DNA of 64,000 nucleotides. Source: an uncultured Ruminococcus sp. Its GTDB lineage: Bacteria; Bacillota; Clostridia; Oscillospirales; Acutalibacteraceae. A program made the translations under genes and the position numbers. Shown here one piece after another: positions 7,939-16,946 of this stretch. Where the stretch lies: contig CAJUGO010000001.1 of the NCBI GenBank assembly GCA_910585865.1, positions 1 through 64,000 of the forward strand, given 5' to 3'. The first letter of the stretch is position 1; every line of letters starts with the position of its first letter. The notes under the pieces were generated by a model, which had not been told where the DNA came from, ran no database searches, and was given only the letters and a program-made list of their open reading frames with translations.

Positions 7939-10650
7939 ATGAAAGCTGTTAAACAGCGGCACAAAAAGCTGTTAAGCCTTATATTGGCATTTGCTCTGGT
8001 ATTAAGTGTTTTCAGTATTATGCCTTTCTCTGCTTCTGCTGCAATAGGGGATACCGCTGTTATTGACGGAATAACCTACACGGTTACAAGTGAAATTTAC
8101 GGTTCTAATACTGTTTCAGTTACGAGTTTTGATAACAGCTACACCGATGTTGTTATACCTGAACGGGTAAACGTAAGTGGAACTGAATATTCGGTTACAT
8201 CCATCCTTGCATTTTCCGGAAATACAATTATTGAATCAATAAATATTCCGGGTACCGTAATAAGCTTGGATAAAAGCGCATTCAGTGGCTGTACATCACT
8301 AAAGAAAGTTATTCTTAACGAGGGTACAGAAACAATAAATATGAATGCCTTTTACAACTCCGGTATTGAATCAATTTCATTCCCAAAAACACTAAAGACT
8401 TTGCCTCTTGCGTCTATCCGTGGCTGCACAGCTTTAAAAGATGTTTATATTTATTCTGATGTTGATATTAAAGGTAGTGCTTTTAATAGCGATAACAATT
8501 TAGAAAATGTATATTGCTATGCTCGTAACATTATATTTGCATCTGCCGCATTCCCAACTACCGTTAAAAATATGTACGGATATGTAGGAAGCACAGCAGA
8601 AACATATGCAAATACAAAAGGTTATAATTTTATTGAAATACAAGAAGAAGACTCCACAACAGAGCCTGTACCAACAACTGAAGAATCAACAGAGGTTACA
8701 GACCCTGTTGCTACAACAGAACCTTCAACAGAAGAGCCTACTGAGCCAACAGCCCCTACAACAGCTACAGAGGCAACAGAAGAGTATACAACAGAACCTG
8801 TGCCCACAACTGAAGAGCCCTCAACACAGCCCGAAACCACAACTGAAGAACCCTCGACAGAGCCTGTGCCTACAACAGAGCCTGACACTTCCATTTTTAA
8901 ATGGAAAGCAATATATAACAATACCGCTGTGGAAATTACCGGGCTGAAAGATGATTATATAAATCAGGTAAGTGTTGAGATACCCGATGAGATAAACGGT
9001 CTTCCTGTTACGGTAATCGGTGAATCTGCTTTTGAGCGCGGTCAGGTTATGTACCTGACAATCCCTGCATCTGTAATTGTTATTGACAATAACGCTTTCA
9101 GGGATTGCAGTAACTTAACCACAGTCACCATCGCTGAAAACAGCAAACTTCAGAAAATAGGCAATGAAGCATTCTACAGAACAAACGGCGGAGGAGATAA
9201 CCTTAACGCTATTGATTTGCCTGAATCACTAAAGCTTTTAGGTTACCGTGCCTTTTTCAACAGAGCTAATCTGCTCACAGTTAAGATATACTCAAAAGAT
9301 GTATATTTTGGCGACGCAGCAAAAGGCAGTGAAGTTTTTGACCTCTACTCAGGAACAAGCAACATCAAGCTCTACGGTTTTACAGGAAGTACAGCTGAAG
9401 CATATGCTGCGCAAAAGGGGCATTCTTTCCGCTATCTCGACCTCAACACAGACGAATTACAGGAATTGTACAACAAAGCTGCTGCTATTGATGCCAGCCT
9501 TTACACACAGGAATCTTACGCAAACCTCTCAGATTCAATGAAAGCCGCAAAGAAAATGCTTGCAAACAGAGATGCTACTCCAGCACAGATTGAAGAATGC
9601 ATTGCAGACTTGCAGGCAGCAATTGACGGTTTAGTAATTTATGTTGCAACCTCTACTGAAGAACCCTCAACAGCCGAACCCACAACTGCTCCTATTGAAT
9701 ATATGGAGTATGTTATGGGTGACGCAGACGGTAACGGCAGAGTATCAATTTTAGATGCAACCTGTATTCAGAAGCACATTGTAGAACTAATAAAACTTAC
9801 AGGCAAAGATTTGGCTGCCGCAGATATCAATGGTGACGGGCTTATCAGCATTCTTGATGTAACCCTTATGCAAAATTGGATTGTCGGCAACGAAAATGAC
9901 AGGGACTACAAAATCGGCGAGTTAGTACAGACCGAAGTAATTCCTACTCAGCCTGAAACACAGCCCACCACTGAGCCGACCCCGCCGTCAGACATAACCT
10001 TCTATGTTCCTAACTATGTTTCCTGGCTAACTGATATGGGCGGCAAAATGTGGCTGTACAACGACGCAACTGCCGAGTTCACAGTAATGGATTATGATGA
10101 AGAAGAAAATTGCTTCTTTATTGATATTCCTGAAAACTGGTCCGAATTGTCTCTTTACAGAACCCCTTATGAAACAACTGAAGAGGAATTCGATATTAAC
10201 TCATCATGGGACGAAGATACACAAACCGGTGTTATTCTAAACAAATGGGTTAATCTTGGCAGCAGAGGCGAGAACAACTGTTACAAAATTATTGGTGACG
10301 GTGAAGGATTGTATACAACATATGATCCCTATGTTCAGCCTGATGACGAGAGAACAATTTACTTTGACAACAGCAAAACAAAGTGGAGCACTGTATACAT
10401 TTACGGATGGTCATTTGGAATATATAATGAATTTATTCAAATGGAACCTGAAGGAAATGACATTTGGTCCTACACATTCTATGACAATTTGCCGATTGAC
10501 GGAGTAAAAGGATTCTTATTCGTTAACGGATCAAGCTGGTCAGGAGCAACACAAACAGGCGACCTTTGCACACAAGAAGGCAAAAACCTGTTTGTTCCCA
10601 CTCCCGGCGGCAGCAAAATAAGCGGTAAATGGGATGTTTACACCCCTTAA
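7939..10650 (+). CDS. Dockerin-bearing surface protein with BspA leucine-rich repeats and a CBM26-like module
   Basis: 903 residues from ATG 7939 (8 nt after AAAGGG; an in-frame GTG at 7930 directly abuts that site and is less likely). The order is signal peptide (about 1-35), BspA-type repeats (about 50-230, SFSGNTIIESINIPG and similar), a Thr/Glu/Pro linker (235-317), a second BspA block (317-500), a helical FIVAR-like segment (500-565), and a type I dockerin with two Ca-binding loops (DADGNGRVSILD at 595, DINGDGLISILD at 629). A beta module (about 680-790) and a C-terminal CBM26-like module (from 806, TIYFDNSKTKWSTVYIYGW) follow. No catalytic domain is visible. The dockerin implies docking to a cohesin scaffold as in the R. 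bromii amylosome; the partner is not in this window. Confidence 0.85.
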   Translation: MKAVKQRHKKLLSLILAFALVLSVFSIMPFSASAAIGDTAVIDGITYTVTSEIYGSNTVSVTSFDNSYTDVVIPERVNVSGTEYSVTSILAFSGNTIIESINIPGTVISLDKSAFSGCTSLKKVILNEGTETINMNAFYNSGIESISFPKTLKTLPLASIRGCTALKDVYIYSDVDIKGSAFNSDNNLENVYCYARNIIFASAAFPTTVKNMYGYVGSTAETYANTKGYNFIEIQEEDSTTEPVPTTEESTEVTDPVATTEPSTEEPTEPTAPTTATEATEEYTTEPVPTTEEPSTQPETTTEEPSTEPVPTTEPDTSIFKWKAIYNNTAVEITGLKDDYINQVSVEIPDEINGLPVTVIGESAFERGQVMYLTIPASVIVIDNNAFRDCSNLTTVTIAENSKLQKIGNEAFYRTNGGGDNLNAIDLPESLKLLGYRAFFNRANLLTVKIYSKDVYFGDAAKGSEVFDLYSGTSNIKLYGFTGSTAEAYAAQKGHSFRYLDLNTDELQELYNKAAAIDASLYTQESYANLSDSMKAAKKMLANRDATPAQIEECIADLQAAIDGLVIYVATSTEEPSTAEPTTAPIEYMEYVMGDADGNGRVSILDATCIQKHIVELIKLTGKDLAAADINGDGLISILDVTLMQNWIVGNENDRDYKIGELVQTEVIPTQPETQPTTEPTPPSDITFYVPNYVSWLTDMGGKMWLYNDATAEFTVMDYDEEENCFFIDIPENWSELSLYRTPYETTEEEFDINSSWDEDTQTGVILNKWVNLGSRGENNCYKIIGDGEGLYTTYDPYVQPDDERTIYFDNSKTKWSTVYIYGWSFGIYNEFIQMEPEGNDIWSYTFYDNLPIDGVKGFLFVNGSSWSGATQTGDLCTQEGKNLFVPTPGGSKISGKWDVYTP

Positions 10651-10730
10651 AACCAATTTAATGTAACGATTTTTATATCAAACAATCTTCACTTTTTATA
10701 ATTTATTGACTCTAAATTATTGACTCTCTA

Positions 10731-10765
10731 AACGCCCCTTGCAGGTAAATCCTGCAAGGGGCGTT
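10731..10765 (+). terminator. Strong hairpin after the dockerin protein
   Basis: A perfect 15-bp stem (AACGCCCCTTGCAGG pairing with its complement) with a TAAAT loop. Only a short T run follows, so it is a probable terminator or mRNA stabiliser. Confidence 0.7.
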
Positions 10766-10990
10766 GTCTATGGTATAACAGAGATTTTTACTGTGATTAT
10801 TTATCCGTTGCTATAAAAAACTTTCGTATTCAATAAAGCTTTTCCAAACTGTACCTATAAAAAAATAAAAAACTGTATATTTTCAAACATACAGTTTAGT
10901 AGTATAATGCAACTGTACTTACAAAATAATTCTATATTTTGTAAATTATCAGATACAATTTTTATGACAATAATGTATACGGAGACTAAA

Positions 10991-11848
10991 ATGGTTAAAA
11001 AAGCGGCTGTAATCAACGACCTTTCAGGATTTGGCAAGTGCTCGCTCACTGCATCTATTGCAGTGTTATCTGTAATGGGTATTCAACCCTGCCCCGTACC
11101 CACTGCAATTCTGACAAACCAGACAGGTTATGAAAATTATTATTCCTGCGATTTCTCAAAACACATGCACAACTATACAGATATATGGAAACAAAATGAT
11201 GTAAGCTTTGACGGCATATATTCGGGATATGTCTCCAGTGCACAGCAAACAGATATTATTTCGGATTTTATATCGACGTTTAAAAAATCATATACGCAAG
11301 TTTTGGTTGATCCGGTTATGGCTGATGACGGTAAAATCTATTCCGCTTATAATAGCACCACCTGCAAAAAAATGTGTGAACTTATAAAGAAAGCAGATAT
11401 AATAACTCCTAATCTTACCGAACTTTGTATAATTTCCGGTCAGGACTACGGCGAGCTTGTTAAAAAGTCCGATGATAAAAATTATCTTGAAATTATTGCA
11501 AACCTTGCCAAAAAAACTGTTTCTGAAATATGCCCCAGTGTTATTGTAACAGGAATAAAAAAAGACAGCTTTATTTACAACGGCGTTTTTACAGCAAACG
11601 AAAATTTTTTTGTAAAATCTAAGCAGTACGGCGACAGTTTTTCGGGAACAGGAGATATTTTTGCTTCCGTTATATGCGGTTGTATACTTAACGGCATAAA
11701 TATAAAAACAGCAGTAAACATTGCAGCTGAATTTCTGGAAAAAGCTATTTTAGATACAATAAAAACTGATTATGATAAAAACGACGGTGTAAACTTTGAG
11801 AAATATCTTTATACACTTGCTAATAAGGGAGGTCGCCATGAACAATAA
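10991..11848 (+). CDS. pdxY: Pyridoxamine/pyridoxal kinase
   Basis: A PfkB-like kinase that phosphorylates pyridoxal, pyridoxine or pyridoxamine to make PLP. The N-terminus (KKAAVINDLSGFGKCSLT) and the GDSFSGTGD motif with catalytic Asp222 are typical of PdxY/PdxK, as are VDPVMADDGK and TPNLTE. Length from ATG 10991 is 285 residues, normal for the family. The open frame begins 28 codons earlier, but the GGAG site and the conserved start support 10991. It overlaps the downstream transporter gene by 11 nt, showing a salvage operon: uptake then phosphorylation. Whether to call it PdxY or PdxK is not decided by sequence alone. Confidence 0.88.
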   Translation: MVKKAAVINDLSGFGKCSLTASIAVLSVMGIQPCPVPTAILTNQTGYENYYSCDFSKHMHNYTDIWKQNDVSFDGIYSGYVSSAQQTDIISDFISTFKKSYTQVLVDPVMADDGKIYSAYNSTTCKKMCELIKKADIITPNLTELCIISGQDYGELVKKSDDKNYLEIIANLAKKTVSEICPSVIVTGIKKDSFIYNGVFTANENFFVKSKQYGDSFSGTGDIFASVICGCILNGINIKTAVNIAAEFLEKAILDTIKTDYDKNDGVNFEKYLYTLANKGGRHEQ

Positions 11849-12410
11849 AGTATACTCAAAAAACTCATACAATTCTAAACTTAATGTAAAATTGCTTGCC
11901 TTTACTGCTATGTTTGCCGCACTTGTGGCTGTTGCAACAGCATTCATCAAAATTCCTACTGCTCTCGGATATCAGCATCCGGGAGATTCAATGGTGTATC
12001 TTGCCGCCTGTATTTTGCCGGGACCCTACGGCATTATTGCGCCGGCTGTCGGCGGAGCTCTTGCAGATATTATTTCAGGGTATGCATACTGGGCAATTCC
12101 TACTTTCATTATAAAAGGACTTAATGCCGTACCATTCGTTATTTGCACAATGATACTTAAAAAGTACAGCAGAGATAATAGAATTATAAATATTCCAACT
12201 CTTACAATGCTCATTCCCACAACAGCAGTAACTGTTTTTGGTTATTTAATTGCAAATGCAATTATTTACGACTGGACAGCAGCTATGGCAGAGCTGGTAA
12301 CATGGTGGGTACAGCCGGGCGTTGGCGCAATTATTTTTGTTGCAGCAGGACTCGGACTTGATTCTATCAAATTTAAACAGCGTATTTGCTCAAATATTAC
12401 AAGAAAGTGA
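11838..12410 (+). CDS. ECF transporter S component, probably for vitamin B6
   Basis: 190 residues with five to six membrane segments and the pattern AFTAMFAALVAVATAFIKIP...GDSMVYLAACILPGPYGIIAPAVGGALADI, typical of substrate-binding S components of energy-coupling factor transporters. The start at ATG 11838 follows GGGAGG and overlaps the pyridoxal kinase stop. The shared EcfA/EcfT energising module is not in this window. The substrate is inferred from translational coupling with the kinase; pyridoxine-type S components with this neighbour are known in Firmicutes. Confidence 0.82.
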   Translation: MNNKVYSKNSYNSKLNVKLLAFTAMFAALVAVATAFIKIPTALGYQHPGDSMVYLAACILPGPYGIIAPAVGGALADIISGYAYWAIPTFIIKGLNAVPFVICTMILKKYSRDNRIINIPTLTMLIPTTAVTVFGYLIANAIIYDWTAAMAELVTWWVQPGVGAIIFVAAGLGLDSIKFKQRICSNITRK

Positions 12411-12420
12411 GAAAACTAAT

Positions 12421-13035
12421 ATGACTGCCCCTAATGAGGAAATAATATATATATATAAAGATAAGGTCTATCTTAATATTACAAATAAATGTCCCTGCGC
12501 CTGTACTTTTTGCATAAGGAGTCAGAAAAATGCAATTGGCAATGCATCAAACCTGTGGCTTGACCATAATCCATCATTTGAAGAAGTAAAGCAGGCTGTG
12601 GATAAGTTTGATTTCAGCGGTTTTGACGAGGCTGTTTTCTGCGGTTACGGCGAGCCTGTGAATTCATTTGATGTGCTGGTACAAACAGCAAAATATTTGA
12701 AAGAAAAGACCGGTATAAAACTTAGAGTAAATACCAACGGTCTTGGAAACCTGATTAACAAACGGGATATCTCAAAAGAGCTTTGCGACTGCGTAGATTC
12801 GGTTTCAATAAGTCTTAACTGCTCTGACAAAGAAAAATATTTTGAAACTGTCCGTCCTAAATTCGGCATAGTCTCATATGATGCTATGCTTGATTTCGCA
12901 AAAAAGTGTAAAGCACATACAAACAGCGTCATGCTGTCGGTAGTTGATGTAATCGGCGAAGAAGAGGTTGCTAAGTGTCAGCAAATTGCCGATAATCTTG
13001 GAATATTTCTGAAAGTAAGAAAATTCAGCAATTAA
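12421..13035 (+). CDS. Radical SAM protein of the TatD-associated family
   Basis: 204 residues with the iron-sulfur signature CPCACTFC, giving Cys24, Cys28 and Cys31 (CxxxCxxC). The downstream stretches VFCGYGEP, LRVNTNGLGNLI and SVSISLNC are characteristic of the small radical SAM family usually encoded beside a TatD nuclease. No tatD gene is adjacent here; the neighbours are the pyridoxal kinase and the ECF S component, 10 nt upstream. The reaction of this family is not known to me. The start is ATG 12421, because an upstream extension would lie inside the transporter gene. Confidence 0.8.
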   Translation: MTAPNEEIIYIYKDKVYLNITNKCPCACTFCIRSQKNAIGNASNLWLDHNPSFEEVKQAVDKFDFSGFDEAVFCGYGEPVNSFDVLVQTAKYLKEKTGIKLRVNTNGLGNLINKRDISKELCDCVDSVSISLNCSDKEKYFETVRPKFGIVSYDAMLDFAKKCKAHTNSVMLSVVDVIGEEEVAKCQQIADNLGIFLKVRKFSN

Positions 13036-13057
13036 CCATATAATCATATAATTTAAA

Positions 13058-13090
13058 ACGGCATATCAGCCTTAAAGGTTGATATGCCGT
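13058..13090. terminator. Convergent terminator between the radical SAM gene and metA
   Basis: A 14-bp stem (ACGGCATATCAGCC with GGTTGATATGCCGT, one wobble pair) has T-rich sequence on the minus side and a weaker one on the plus side. It can serve both converging transcripts. Confidence 0.8.
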
Positions 13091-13117
13091 AAAACTTTTA
13101 TTAATATAGTATTAAAT

Positions 13118-14050
13118 TTAATGAGGATACCTGTTAATAAGCTCACACAAATCATACGGTGTTGCCTGATATACAAAATAATTCAGCCAATTCGTATACA
13201 GCAAGTTTGCATTGCTTCTCCACACCATTGCAGGTATTTTTGACGCATCATCTTCAGGAAAATAGTCATACGGAACCGGAGGATTAATTCCTTTGTTTTT
13301 ATCACGAAAATATTCCTTTGCAAGAGTATCCCTATCATATTCAGCGTGACCTGTAACAAACACCTGTCTGCCGTTCCTGCTGCATATTATACTTACACCT
13401 GCTTTTTTTGATACTGCAAGTATCTCTAGTCCCATACACTTTTTTATTTCTTCTTCACACAAGCCGGTGTAACGCGAATGGGGAATTTTAAATGTATCGT
13501 CAAATCCTCTCATTAACTGATGATGAGGGTTTAAAACTGTATGCGTGTAAATTCCGCTCAGTTTTTCAGGCAGCAAATGTTTTTGAATTCCATAATGGTA
13601 ATACAGTCCTGCCTGTGCTCCCCAACAAATGTGGAATGTGGAATAAACATTACGTTTTGACCATTCCATAATTTCACAAAGCTCATCCCAATAATCAACA
13701 TCCTCAAAATCAAGCTGTTCAACAGGCGCTCCGGTAATTATCATTCCGTCAAAACTCTCATTTTTGACCTGTGTAAAAGTCTTGTAAAAGGCTGTGAGGT
13801 GATGGGGAGATGTATTTTTCGAGGTGTGAGACGCCATCTGTAAAAGCTCAATATCAACCTGAAGCGGACTGTTTCCTAAAAGACGCAAAAGCTGAGTCTC
13901 TGTTTCGATTTTTGTAGGCATAAGATTTAAAATGATAATCTTCAGCGGACGGATATCCTGCTTAAGAGCAACCTCATTAGGCATTACAAAAATATTTTCA
14001 GATTCCAGTATTTTAATTGCAGGCAAATTGCTTTTTACCTTAATAGGCAT
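13118..14050 (-). CDS. metAA: Homoserine O-acetyltransferase (MetA family)
   Basis: It activates homoserine for methionine synthesis. The 310 residues carry catalytic Cys142 (HICWGAQAG) and the His235/Glu237 pair (VTGHAEYDR). Position 111 is Glu (GAPVEQ). In this family Glu111 marks acetyl-CoA users and Gly111 succinyl-CoA users, so acetylation is the likely reaction despite the common MetA succinyltransferase label. A GGAGGTGAG site precedes ATG 14050. It follows proS by 38 bp on the same strand and is probably co-transcribed. Confidence 0.92.
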   Translation of the reverse strand: MPIKVKSNLPAIKILESENIFVMPNEVALKQDIRPLKIIILNLMPTKIETETQLLRLLGNSPLQVDIELLQMASHTSKNTSPHHLTAFYKTFTQVKNESFDGMIITGAPVEQLDFEDVDYWDELCEIMEWSKRNVYSTFHICWGAQAGLYYHYGIQKHLLPEKLSGIYTHTVLNPHHQLMRGFDDTFKIPHSRYTGLCEEEIKKCMGLEILAVSKKAGVSIICSRNGRQVFVTGHAEYDRDTLAKEYFRDKNKGINPPVPYDYFPEDDASKIPAMVWRSNANLLYTNWLNYFVYQATPYDLCELINRYPH

Positions 14051-14088
14051 TTTCTCACCTCCGTTTCAGTTAGTTTAATCCGATTAAA

Positions 14089-15528
14089 TTAATACTGCTT
14101 ACCCCAGAAAACCATATGCTTTGCAGGCTTACCGCAGCATACACAGGTGTCTGCAAGATGTTCTTCCTCAAACGGAATACATCTGCTTTTTACGCCACCG
14201 GTAACATCTTTAAGTTTATCCTCGCATTCACTGTTGCCGCACCACATTGCTTTTATAAAGCCGGGCTTATTCTTTGCGGTTTCAATAAATTCTTCATAAC
14301 TTGTAGCAGTGAATGTCTTTTCCTGAGTATTCTTAAGCGCACGTTCATACATAGAATTGTGAATATCCTGCAATAAATTCTCTACAAAATCACTAAGATT
14401 GTCAAGCGAAACAAAAGACTTTTCACGAGTGTCACGGCGCACAACAACACACTGGTTTTTCTCGATATCCTTTGGTCCTATTTCAACTCTTACGGGCACG
14501 CCTTTCATTTCATATTCTGCAAACTTCCAGCCGGGGGCATGATCAGAATCATCAAGCTTTACTCTGAACTTCTTCATAAGCTCGGCTTTAAGCTCATTAG
14601 CCTTCTCAAGCACGCCCTCCTTGTGCTGAGCAACGGGTATAACAGCAACCTGAACAGGAGAAATCTTAGGCGGAAGAACAAGACCGTCATCATCAGAATG
14701 CACCATTATTATTGCACCTATCATTCGGGTTGATACACCCCATGAGGTCTGGTGCGGATAGTGAAGCTGATTATCTTTGCCTGTGTATGTAATACCAAAG
14801 CTCTTTGCAAAACCGTCGCCGAAGTAATGTGAAGTGCCTCCCTGAAGGGCAACTCCGTTATGCATCATAGGTTCAATTGTATAAGTCGCCTCTGCACCTG
14901 CAAACTTTTCTTTTTCGGTCTTTTTGCCGATAACAGCGGGAATTGCAAGAGTTTCCCTGTAGAAACTCTCATATACATGGAGCATTTTCAAGGTTTCCTC
15001 CTGGGCATCCTCTGCAGTTTCGTGCATTGTATGACCCTCCTGCCACAAAAACTCCGATGTACGGAGGAACGGACGGGTTGTTTTTTCCCATCTGACAACA
15101 CTGCACCACTGATTGTAAAGCTTTGGCAAATCACGGTAAGTATTTATAATCTTTTTATAATGTTCACAGAAAAGTGTTTCGGAAGTAGGGCGAACACAAA
15201 GTCGTTCATTAAGTTTTTCCTGGCCGCCGACTGTTACCCATGCACACTCAGGGGCAAAGCCCTCGACATGATCCTTTTCCTTTTGAAGCAGACTCTCCGG
15301 AATAAACATAGGCATATAAACATTTTCATGACCTGTTTCCTTAAATCTTCTGTCAAGATCAGCCTGAATATTTTCCCAAATAGCGTAACCGTAAGGTCTG
15401 ATAACCATACAGCCCTTTACGCCCGAATAATCAACAAGTTCTGCCTTTTTGACAATATCGGTATACCATTTTGCAAAATCTTCGTCCCTGCTTGTAATAG
15501 CTTCTACCATTTTTTTATTGTTTGCCAT
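14089..15528 (-). CDS. proS: Prolyl-tRNA synthetase, archaeal/eukaryote-like short type
   Basis: Charges tRNA-Pro. The 479 residues lack the bacterial editing insertion and match the ProRS form shared with archaea: KAELVDYSGVKGCMVIRPYGYAIWE, RPTSETLFCEHYKKII (class II motif 2 region), LQGGTSHYFGDGF. It has a C-terminal Cys-rich domain (MWCGNSEC, CVCCGKPAKH) ending in the usual Tyr. The start chosen is ATG 15526-15528, 7 nt after GGAGG; the open frame extends 17 codons further without support. It has its own promoter. Confidence 0.95.
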   Translation of the reverse strand: MANNKKMVEAITSRDEDFAKWYTDIVKKAELVDYSGVKGCMVIRPYGYAIWENIQADLDRRFKETGHENVYMPMFIPESLLQKEKDHVEGFAPECAWVTVGGQEKLNERLCVRPTSETLFCEHYKKIINTYRDLPKLYNQWCSVVRWEKTTRPFLRTSEFLWQEGHTMHETAEDAQEETLKMLHVYESFYRETLAIPAVIGKKTEKEKFAGAEATYTIEPMMHNGVALQGGTSHYFGDGFAKSFGITYTGKDNQLHYPHQTSWGVSTRMIGAIIMVHSDDDGLVLPPKISPVQVAVIPVAQHKEGVLEKANELKAELMKKFRVKLDDSDHAPGWKFAEYEMKGVPVRVEIGPKDIEKNQCVVVRRDTREKSFVSLDNLSDFVENLLQDIHNSMYERALKNTQEKTFTATSYEEFIETAKNKPGFIKAMWCGNSECEDKLKDVTGGVKSRCIPFEEEHLADTCVCCGKPAKHMVFWGKQY

Positions 15529-15570
15529 AATATTTTCCTCCGTAACAGGATAATTTATCGTAACATTTCT

Positions 15571-15598
15571 ATTATACACTATATTTGCAATTTTTCAA
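15571..15598 (-). promoter_or_regulatory. proS promoter
   Basis: On the minus strand TTGAAA (15593-15598), a 16-bp spacer and TATAAT (15571-15576) lie 43 bp upstream of the start codon. There is no room for a T-box leader. Confidence 0.65.
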
Positions 15599-15652
15599 GT
15601 TTTTTGGCTTGATAACCGGGTATAATTATCATCATCCCATTAAAACCGAAAA

Positions 15653-15680
15653 GGACTGACTCTACATTTCGAGCCAGTCC
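15653..15680 (-). terminator. Terminator of the surface-protein gene
   Basis: GGACTGGCTC pairs with GAGTCAGTCC on the minus strand (one mismatch), followed by TTTT. It ends the transcript of the gene at 15699-16757 before the proS promoter. Confidence 0.8.
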
Positions 15681-15698
15681 CACAAAAACAAAGGATAA

Positions 15699-16757
15699 TT
15701 ACCTGTCAAATTTTCTTCTGTAAGCAAAGAACACAACAGCTGTTCCCGATAACATCAAAACTGCAAGAACTGCTGCAGGAACAGGGCTTCCTGTCTGAAC
15801 TGCACTGTTGTCCGATTTTAACTTACCGAATGCCGATGGCTTTGCACTGTCAGATGTTGATACGCTATTTGATGTATTGTCCTTATCCGCAGGTTTTTTA
15901 TTATCATTTACATTATCAGTCTTTTTACTTACAATAGTAAAGTTATATGTAAACGGAACTACACCGTCTTCTGTCCAAACTTCACCTATTGTACTATAAT
16001 TACCTTCTTTAAGCTTTGGAGCACCTTCCGGAATAAGGTTAAAGAAATCAATAAAAATATCATCCTCACCAAATGTCTCCATCTCACCTGTTTCTTTATT
16101 TCTGAGCGTTACAGTCATTCCGGTAACATCTATATCAAGATATTCACAGGGTATCTCGTTATCGTCATCATCATAGTATACATCTTCGTAAACATCCTCT
16201 TCAAGCACATATTCCTTGTGGAGAGGATCATCATAAGACACAAACTCATAAATCGTGCTTGTAGGATCATACTCCTGTTCTTTGAGTAAAACAGTATAAG
16301 AGGTTTTAGCTCCTTCGTATTCTACCTCTACAGTATAGTTTCTGTATATAAGAGCCATAAATTTTTCGTAATCTTCTTCGGTCTCAATATTAGAGAAATC
16401 AAAGTCACTGAATTTGATTGGATCAGCTACCTTTACCTCACACAGCTCATTATCAAGTTTATCTGTTGTTCCGTCAGCATACTCCACGTTTAAAATTGCT
16501 CCAGAAAGGTCAATATCCAAAGTAAGTACCGCAGTTTTAAGAGCCTCAATAATCTTGTCAAAGTCAGTTTCATCCTCGCTGATGTCAGCATCGAGAATCA
16601 AATCCTCATCTGTGTAAATCAGCTTATCCGGCAAACGCTCAAACTTAATTGACTTTACCTTTTTTGGTTCATCTGGAGATGCAGTCTGTGCAAAAGCACT
16701 TACTGAGCAGCTCAATACAAACATAAACGAAATAACAATTGAAAATAATTTTTTCAT
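15699..16757 (-). CDS. Membrane-anchored, acidic surface protein of unknown function
   Basis: 352 residues with a signal peptide (MKKLFSIVISFMFVLSCSVSAFAQ) and a C-terminal hydrophobic segment followed by basic residues (PAAVLAVLMLSGTAVVFFAYRRKF), the layout of a cell-wall sorting signal. However, the preceding motif is QTGSPVP, not LPXTG, so sortase anchoring is uncertain and a simple membrane anchor is possible. The exterior region is strongly acidic (EEDVYEDVYYDDDDNE around 205-220) and appears to hold two Ig-like beta units, each ending in a YTV/YNF-type strand. A Ser/Lys/Asp-rich stalk (about 290-320) leads to the anchor. I do not recognise a named family. Confidence 0.7.
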   Translation of the reverse strand: MKKLFSIVISFMFVLSCSVSAFAQTASPDEPKKVKSIKFERLPDKLIYTDEDLILDADISEDETDFDKIIEALKTAVLTLDIDLSGAILNVEYADGTTDKLDNELCEVKVADPIKFSDFDFSNIETEEDYEKFMALIYRNYTVEVEYEGAKTSYTVLLKEQEYDPTSTIYEFVSYDDPLHKEYVLEEDVYEDVYYDDDDNEIPCEYLDIDVTGMTVTLRNKETGEMETFGEDDIFIDFFNLIPEGAPKLKEGNYSTIGEVWTEDGVVPFTYNFTIVSKKTDNVNDNKKPADKDNTSNSVSTSDSAKPSAFGKLKSDNSAVQTGSPVPAAVLAVLMLSGTAVVFFAYRRKFDR

Positions 16758-16910
16758 AACTTCCTCCTAAACTAATTTTTTGTAATTATAACATACAAAT
16801 CACCAAAATTCCACATTTTTCTAAAAATTTTTAAAACATTTTATATTTTCTTCTTTATAAGCTGCTTATATACTCTTTAATTTATAAATTGATATGAAAA
16901 TAACAAAAAA

Positions 16911-16931
16911 AGGACAGCTTTGCACTGTCCT
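16911..16931. terminator. rny terminator
   Basis: AGGACAG (16911-16917) and CTGTCCT (16925-16931) form a stem with T runs on both flanks. On the minus strand it lies directly after the rny stop codon. Confidence 0.85.
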
Positions 16932-16946
16932 TTTTATATTGATATT

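Noticed and set aside
8606..8947. Glutamine-rich plus-strand and valine/serine-rich minus-strand frames within the dockerin gene
   Set aside because: Both are alternative readings of the repetitive Thr/Glu/Pro linker codons of the real gene.
14860..15612. 250-codon plus-strand frame opposite proS
   Set aside because: It is antisense to a fully conserved prolyl-tRNA synthetase gene, lacks a ribosome site and has no recognisable domain.
15529..15652. T-box leader for proS
   Set aside because: Only about 40 bp separate the promoter from the start codon, too short for a T-box, and no conserved T-box sequence was seen.
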